Source: CAWFFV01 sp963814985
Lineage (GTDB): Bacteria > Chloroflexota > Ktedonobacteria > Ktedonobacterales > Ktedonobacteraceae
Reading direction: 5' to 3'
DNA length: 9,746 nucleotides
Assembly: GCA_963814985.1 (NCBI GenBank)
Contig: CAWFFV010000069.1
Location: forward strand, 1-9,746
Part shown: positions 6,219-9,746 of the stretch, piece by piece
Layout of the letters: each line of letters opens with the position of its first letter
Position numbering within the stretch: the first letter of the stretch is position 1
Notes under the pieces: generated by a model
The model's database searches: none
What the model was told of the DNA's origin: nothing
Seen by the model: the letters and a program-made list of their open reading frames with translations, nothing else
Translations under genes and position numbers: made by a program

Positions 6219-7368
6219 ATGGGTCGGGATGTAGCAAAGAGGAAATTACGCGCTGGTATCGTTGGTGGAGGCCAGGGTTCCTTTATCGGTGCAGTCCATC
6301 GCATCGCTGCCGAACTGGATGATCAGGCGGAGGTCGTAGCAGGAGCAATGTCCACTCACCCACAACGTGCCCTTGCTTCTGCTGAGGCATGGTATTTAAA
6401 GCGCTCATACAATAGTTTCCAGGAGATGGCCCAGACAGAAGCCAAATTATCAGATGGTATCGATTTTGTCATGGTGACAACCCCTAACCACATGCACTAC
6501 AGCGTAGCACGGGCTTTTCTGGAGCAAGGCATCCATGTTGTCTGCGACAAGCCCATGACCTTTGATCTGCAAGAGGCACAAGCACTGGTTACGCTCGTCG
6601 AACAGAGCCATCTCGTCTTTGCTCTCACTCATAACTATACTGGCTACCCTGCCGTACGTCAGGCTCGCCATATGGTACGCCAGGGGGAAATCGGGGATAT
6701 TAGAAAAGTTTTGGTGGAATATATCCAGGATTGGCTCATGGAACCACTGGAGCAAAGTGGCAATAAGCAGGCATCATGGCGTACCGATCCCACAAAATCG
6801 GGAATCTGCAGGCTGCGTAGGCGATATTGGGACACATGCCGAAAATCTGCTCGAATTTATTACAGGCTTGAAGATCGCTTCACTGAATGCGGATTTGACG
6901 ACCTTTATTGAGGGCAGACACCTTGATGATGATGCCAATATGCTGCTCAGGCTGGAAAACGGTGGTAAAGGGATACTTACCTGCTCACAGATAGCTGCTG
7001 GTGAAGAGAACAACCTGAGTATTCGTCTCTATGGCAGCAAAGCAGGTCTGGAATGGCATCAGATGGAACCGAACACGCTTATCTTTAAGCCACATGGACA
7101 ACCACGCCAGATTTTACGCACTGGTCTTGGCTATATGAGTGATGATGCAAAGGATGCCTCACGCCTACCAGCAGGTCATCCAGAGGGTTTCTATGAGGCC
7201 TTTGCTAATCTTTATAAAGCCGCTATCGCTGATATTCGCCGGGTAGAAACCGGTCAGAAACCAGAGGGAGGCTACCCTACGGTCTATGATGGTTTGCGGG
7301 GTATCCAATTTGTGGTCAAGGCCGTTGAAAGCTCACAAAAAGGTGGTATCTGGGTGGATGTGAACTAG
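6219..7368 (+). pseudogene. Gfo/Idh/MocA family oxidoreductase, +1 frameshift
   Basis: An NAD(P)-dependent sugar dehydrogenase-type protein in two frames. The first part (6219 to about 6806) has the Rossmann loop GIVGGGQGSFIG (residues about 13-24), DFVMVTTPNHMH, the catalytic-lysine motif HVVCDKPMTFD, LTHNYTGYPAVRQA and ASWRTDP. It then runs out of frame to a stop at 6911. The second frame continues with AGCVGDIGTHAENL, whose GDIGTHA motif supplies the conserved catalytic region, then RHLDDDANMLLR, LYGSKAGLEW, RLPAGHPEGFYEAF and YPTVYDGLRGI. Dropping one base near 6806-6807 gives 382 residues, normal for the family. The start is ATG 6219 with AGGAG 10 nt upstream. Its end lies 4 nt from the convergent SDR remnant with no terminator between. 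The break removes the substrate-binding domain, so a truncated product should be inactive. Confidence 0.88.
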
Positions 7369-7372
7369 CAGA

Positions 7373-8216
7373 TTACCAGGGAGCCGCAACGTAATCTTTC
7401 AAAAACTTTCCATACTCGTGCAGTCCGGTCGTCTCACCAACAAAGATGGGATCACAAATACGAGCCGCGGCATCCACTTCATCCAGCGGAACACGATCTT
7501 CAGGCATTTTATGATCAACAGGGACTTGCTGAGAAATCCAGCCAGGGTTGACGCTATTCATAAAGATGTTATCCCTGGCAAACTCTGCTGCTGATGTATA
7601 AGTGAGCATATTTAATGCTGCTTTCGCCATATTCGTATGGGGGTGGTGACCACGCTTTGAGCTAGCAAATTGCCCCTCAATTGCAGAGACATTGATGATA
7701 TAGCCACCTGTCTCTCTTTGACGGAGCATGAGCGGCTTGAGCTGGCTAATCAGGATGGTAGGTGCTATTGCATTGATCAATTGCACTTCTACAATCTCCG
7801 GGATAGCAACCTCTTCTAACCTCATCACCCAGGTGTTATGTGTACGTTTGTCTATCTGTTGACCATCCAGATCAAACTCGCCAGTAGGGAAAAGATCGAG
7901 GTCATGTTGCTCGTCGTCTGCAAGAACTGGAACCTGGGAGAGTTGCGCCGACAAAGCAGGTACCTCCTCAGTTCGCATATCTTGCGACTTCTGTACTCCC
8001 ATTGTAGGTGCTAGAGCAAGCACAGATGCATTTCCAACAGGAAGCGCTTTTCGCTGTTCAATACCCAGCAGAGGTTGAAGCTATTGTGGTAACTCCGCAA
8101 TTGGCAATGCTTCAAAGGGCATCAGATGAGCATAAAATGCTGGTGGCCTGCGCACGGTCTGAGCTGCGTTATTGATAAGAATATCCAATCTGGAGTAGGT
8201 CAACTGTAGAGAGTGT
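7373..8216 (-). pseudogene. Short-chain dehydrogenase/reductase remnant: 5' end cut off by IS, internal TAG
   Basis: About 280 codons of an SDR-family oxidoreductase in one frame. From its 5' side: RLDILINNAAQTVRRPPAFY (the NNAG-type motif), ALPIAELPQ, then an in-frame TAG at 8083-8081 (perhaps from CAG). The same frame then continues through DLDGQQID, NTWVM, INVSAIEGQFA (catalytic-Ser region), HPHTNMAKAALNM, FMNSVNPGW, CDPIFVGETTG and GKFLKDY. The catalytic YxxxK position reads TNMAK. I believe this is usual for this SDR subgroup, but it could not be checked here. The N-terminal cofactor-binding glycine motif is missing: coding similarity begins at the right end of the TnpB element, so the element inserted into the gene and the 5' part should lie beyond the window. 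The reading frame after the TAG could restart at GTG 8023, but the product would lack the cofactor fold. Confidence 0.86.
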
Positions 8217-8350
8217 TTGACACTCCTCCGGCTAAAGTGCGGGAGATTTTCTCCTTCAGCGACCCGACTTGCCACTTCTCCGTGTGGAGGAAGCAGTAGA
8301 GGTCCGATCTCCAGAAGCGTTTGATGAGCGACGCCCATCGGTTCCCGTGT
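8217..8350 (-). ncRNA. Probable omega-RNA (reRNA) region of the TnpB element
   Basis: In IS200/IS605 elements the guide RNA for TnpB is made from the 3' end of tnpB through the right end, with the guide copied from the flanking DNA. Here the minus strand shows GGAGA-AAA-TCTCC and CACT...AGTG stems between the tnpB stop and the right end at 8217. The low-complexity Ser/Thr/Arg tail of TnpB (about residues 370-398) is what a coding strand doubling as RNA scaffold looks like. The 5' limit given is approximate. The guide would begin at 8216 with ACACTCTCTACAG, matching the SDR gene. Confidence 0.55.
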
Positions 8351-9452
8351 GCCCCACGGTACGTTGCAATGCTTTCTGCAAAATGTTGAGAGCGGCATTG
8401 TGATCGCGATCCAACACCACACCGCATTCCTGACAGATATGAGTTCGCACGCTCAAGCTTTTCTTGACGAGCGTGCCACAGGCCGAGCAGTTCTGACTCG
8501 TGAACTGAGGAGCCACTGCAACTACAGGAATGTTGTGCATCGCTCCATACGCTTTCACCCATTGCAGAAACTTTCCCCATCCTGCATCATGAATGCTTTT
8601 GGCGAGGTGGTGATTTTTCACCAGATTGCATATCTTCAAATCTTCAAAAGCAATCAGGTCGCTAGACGTGACAAGCGCGTTTGCCGTCTTTCTGGCAAAA
8701 TCTTCGCGCTGCCTTTGTACTTTGAGATACGCTTTGGCTAAGACGTTTCGGGATTTCTTGCGGTTGTGACTCTTCTTTTGTTTCCGAGAAAGTTGATGGT
8801 GCAATCTCTTGAGACGCTTCTCCGCTTTGCGGTGGTGGCGTGGGTTCTTCACCGTGTTGCCATCGGAGTCCGTGTAGTAGGCTTTTAAGCCCACATCAAT
8901 GCCCACCTGCCTGCCAGTGGGAGTGTGTGAGACGAGGCGATCTGCCTGGACTCCAACCTGGCAGTAGTAGCCATCAGCGCGTCGCACAATTCGTACACGC
9001 TTGATTTGTTTGACGGGAAACATTTCGATGTCACGAGTCCCAATCAGGCGAAGACGTCCAATCCCACACCCATCGGTGAAGGTGATGTGCTTTCCGTCTG
9101 GGTCGAGTTTCCAGCCCGTTTGTTTGTACTCCACGCTTCGATTGTTGTGCTGATATTTGGGGTAGCCTTTCTTGCCTGGTTTCTTTGTCCGGCAGTTCTC
9201 GTAGAAACGGGAGATCGCAAACCATGCCCGGTCTGCGCTGGCTTGACGAGCTTGAGAATTGAGCAATGTGGCAAACGAGTACTCTTTGGCAAGTTGAGCA
9301 CAATAGCACTGCAAATCGTTCTGCGAGACGCCGCGTCCATCCATCCATTTGCGCAAGCATTTGTTGCGGATGAATTGCACAATGCGTATCGCTTCATCAA
9401 TGGCGGCATATTGCTGCTGGTTGCCGTCCAACTTGTCCTCGTAGATGAGCAC
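8256..9452 (-). CDS. tnpB: RNA-guided endonuclease TnpB
   Basis: A 398-residue TnpB, the Cas12 ancestor that cuts DNA under omega-RNA guidance and helps its element persist at the donor site. The N-terminal region (about 1-180) includes QFIRNKCLRKWMD, KKPGKKGYPKY and the beta-barrel part. The RuvC nuclease is complete: GIDVGLKAY with Asp186, IAFEDLKI with Glu270, and DRDHNAALNI with Asp350. The zinc finger has CSAC (Cys322, Cys325) and CQEC (Cys340, Cys343). A basic coiled stretch (about 205-250) precedes motif II. The start is GTG 9452, with AAAGGA 9 nt upstream; the protein begins at the first strand (LIYEDKLDG), as usual. The C-terminal tail overlaps the guide-RNA scaffold. No key residue is missing, so the protein should be active. 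The neighbouring small RHH gene is divergent, 73 nt away. Confidence 0.95.
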   Translation of the reverse strand: MLIYEDKLDGNQQQYAAIDEAIRIVQFIRNKCLRKWMDGRGVSQNDLQCYCAQLAKEYSFATLLNSQARQASADRAWFAISRFYENCRTKKPGKKGYPKYQHNNRSVEYKQTGWKLDPDGKHITFTDGCGIGRLRLIGTRDIEMFPVKQIKRVRIVRRADGYYCQVGVQADRLVSHTPTGRQVGIDVGLKAYYTDSDGNTVKNPRHHRKAEKRLKRLHHQLSRKQKKSHNRKKSRNVLAKAYLKVQRQREDFARKTANALVTSSDLIAFEDLKICNLVKNHHLAKSIHDAGWGKFLQWVKAYGAMHNIPVVAVAPQFTSQNCSACGTLVKKSLSVRTHICQECGVVLDRDHNAALNILQKALQRTVGHTGTDGRRSSNASGDRTSTASSTRRSGKSGR

Positions 9453-9525
9453 TCCCTCTTGTCCTTTCTCGCTTGATGTGGTAGAGTGTACAGCAATAGA
9501 AGCCCCATGTCAAGAGGAGAAAACC

Positions 9526-9714
9526 ATGAGAAGAACCAACCTGTATCTTACCGAAAAGCAAGTGGAACGCTTGCACCAACAAGCTGAGAAGGAGGGGCTT
9601 GCTGTTGCGGAACTCGTCAGACGTGCTGTTGATGCGTTTTTGGCCTGGGATGACCCAACATATACCCCACATCCCAGACCCCAAACAAGGAACGCCCATT
9701 CATCCCCACCTTAA
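9526..9714 (+). CDS. Small ribbon-helix-helix (CopG-like) protein within the TnpB element
   Basis: A 62-residue protein starting at ATG 9526 behind AGAGGAG (about 7 nt upstream). Residues 1-45 match the ribbon-helix-helix pattern: a short strand RRTNLYL, helix A TEKQVERLHQQAEKEG, then helix B AVAELVRRAVDAFLAW. The Pro-rich tail (47-62) runs into the element's left-end hairpin. RHH proteins bind DNA as dimers and often repress their own promoter or, in toxin-antitoxin pairs, a toxin gene. No toxin gene is visible. Divergent placement 73 nt from tnpB suggests control of tnpB or of both genes, which is an inference. A longer upstream frame (from 9445) overlaps tnpB and has no ribosome site. Confidence 0.75.
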   Translation: MRRTNLYLTEKQVERLHQQAEKEGLAVAELVRRAVDAFLAWDDPTYTPHPRPQTRNAHSSPP

Positions 9715-9725
9715 AAAGAGCGGGG
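9704..9725. repeat. Imperfect hairpin near the element's left end
   Basis: CCCC (9704-9707) pairs with GGGG (9722-9725), extended by a further C-G pair across one mismatch (a G-T wobble on the minus strand), around an A-rich loop that contains the RHH stop codon. Subterminal hairpins of this kind are recognised by TnpA in IS200/IS605 elements. It may also terminate the RHH transcript, but no strong T-run follows at once. Confidence 0.45.
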
Positions 9726-9746
9726 CTTTCTGGGCCGTTTTCTGTA

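Larger units (their letters stand above)
8217..9746 (-). mobile_element. IS200/IS605-superfamily (IS1341-type, tnpB-only) element, left end at or beyond window edge
   Basis: The element contains an intact tnpB (minus) and a divergent small RHH gene, with no tnpA transposase in the visible part. The right end is set at 8217: on the minus strand, 39 nt after the tnpB stop, sequence folding into short hairpins ends in GAGTGTCAA, typical of TCAA-type right ends, and SDR coding sequence starts immediately after. The left end is expected near or just past 9746, where a GCCCCGC...GGTGGGG hairpin of left-end type occurs. The element interrupts an SDR gene. Like related elements it would need a tnpA in trans to move. 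Confidence 0.8.

Noticed and set aside
1429..6810. Programmed +1 frameshifting in the three broken genes
   Set aside because: No known slippery codon followed by a stop is found at the breaks, and the original frames continue for dozens of codons before stopping.
9006..9476. 156-residue plus-strand frame opposite tnpB
   Set aside because: It is antisense to conserved TnpB coding sequence; its hydrophobic translation is a product of the complementary strand.
1..9746. tRNA, rRNA or CRISPR array
   Set aside because: No cloverleaf-like or regularly spaced repeat pattern was seen by eye on either strand.

Overview
The window looks like accessory chromosome of a soil bacterium of the Ktedonobacteria (Chloroflexota, Ktedonobacter-like). 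This is an inference. It rests on an ECF sigma factor translationally coupled to a membrane-anchored PQQ-type beta-propeller, a zinc-ribbon/HPt protein of unusual architecture, a tnpB-only insertion sequence, and a degraded sugar-catabolic cluster. No rRNA, tRNA, CRISPR array or phage gene was seen.

Layout, left to right. (1) 1-972: a DoxX-family membrane protein gene (minus strand) with a strong intrinsic terminator; upstream lies a non-coding stretch dominated by a 75-nt near-perfect hairpin. (2) 973-1687: a ThuA-like gene (minus) broken by one extra base. (3) 1978-4006: an ECF sigma factor and an eight-repeat propeller membrane protein, overlapping by 14 nt, preceded by a palindrome and TGTAACG direct repeats. 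(4) 4124-4876: a 250-aa protein (minus) joining a ribbon-helix-helix-like N-terminus, a CheA-P1/HPt-like domain and paired zinc ribbons. Its promoter is close to consensus and carries an inverted repeat exactly in the -35/-10 spacer. (5) 5121-7368: a sugar phosphate isomerase/epimerase-like gene and a Gfo/Idh/MocA oxidoreductase gene (plus), each broken by one extra base. (6) 7373-8216: the C-terminal part of a short-chain dehydrogenase gene (minus) with an in-frame TAG, cut off upstream by (7) 8217 to the window end: an IS200/IS605-superfamily (IS1341-type) element with an intact tnpB (minus), a probable omega-RNA region and a divergent small RHH gene.

How it fits together. ThuA, TIM-barrel isomerase and Gfo/Idh proteins commonly occur together in sugar (trehalose-type) catabolism, and here all three carry one surplus nucleotide while every other gene outside the SDR remnant reads through. 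Either this is recent, pathway-wide decay, or it is sequencing error that happens to fall in one pathway. The sigma/propeller pair looks like an envelope-signalling unit, with the propeller outside the membrane and a cytosolic tail that could hold the sigma factor. The HPt/zinc-ribbon gene may be autoregulated. The most original items are that fusion protein with its promoter palindrome, and the TnpB element, whose expected guide would match the disrupted SDR gene but can also fold back on its own scaffold.
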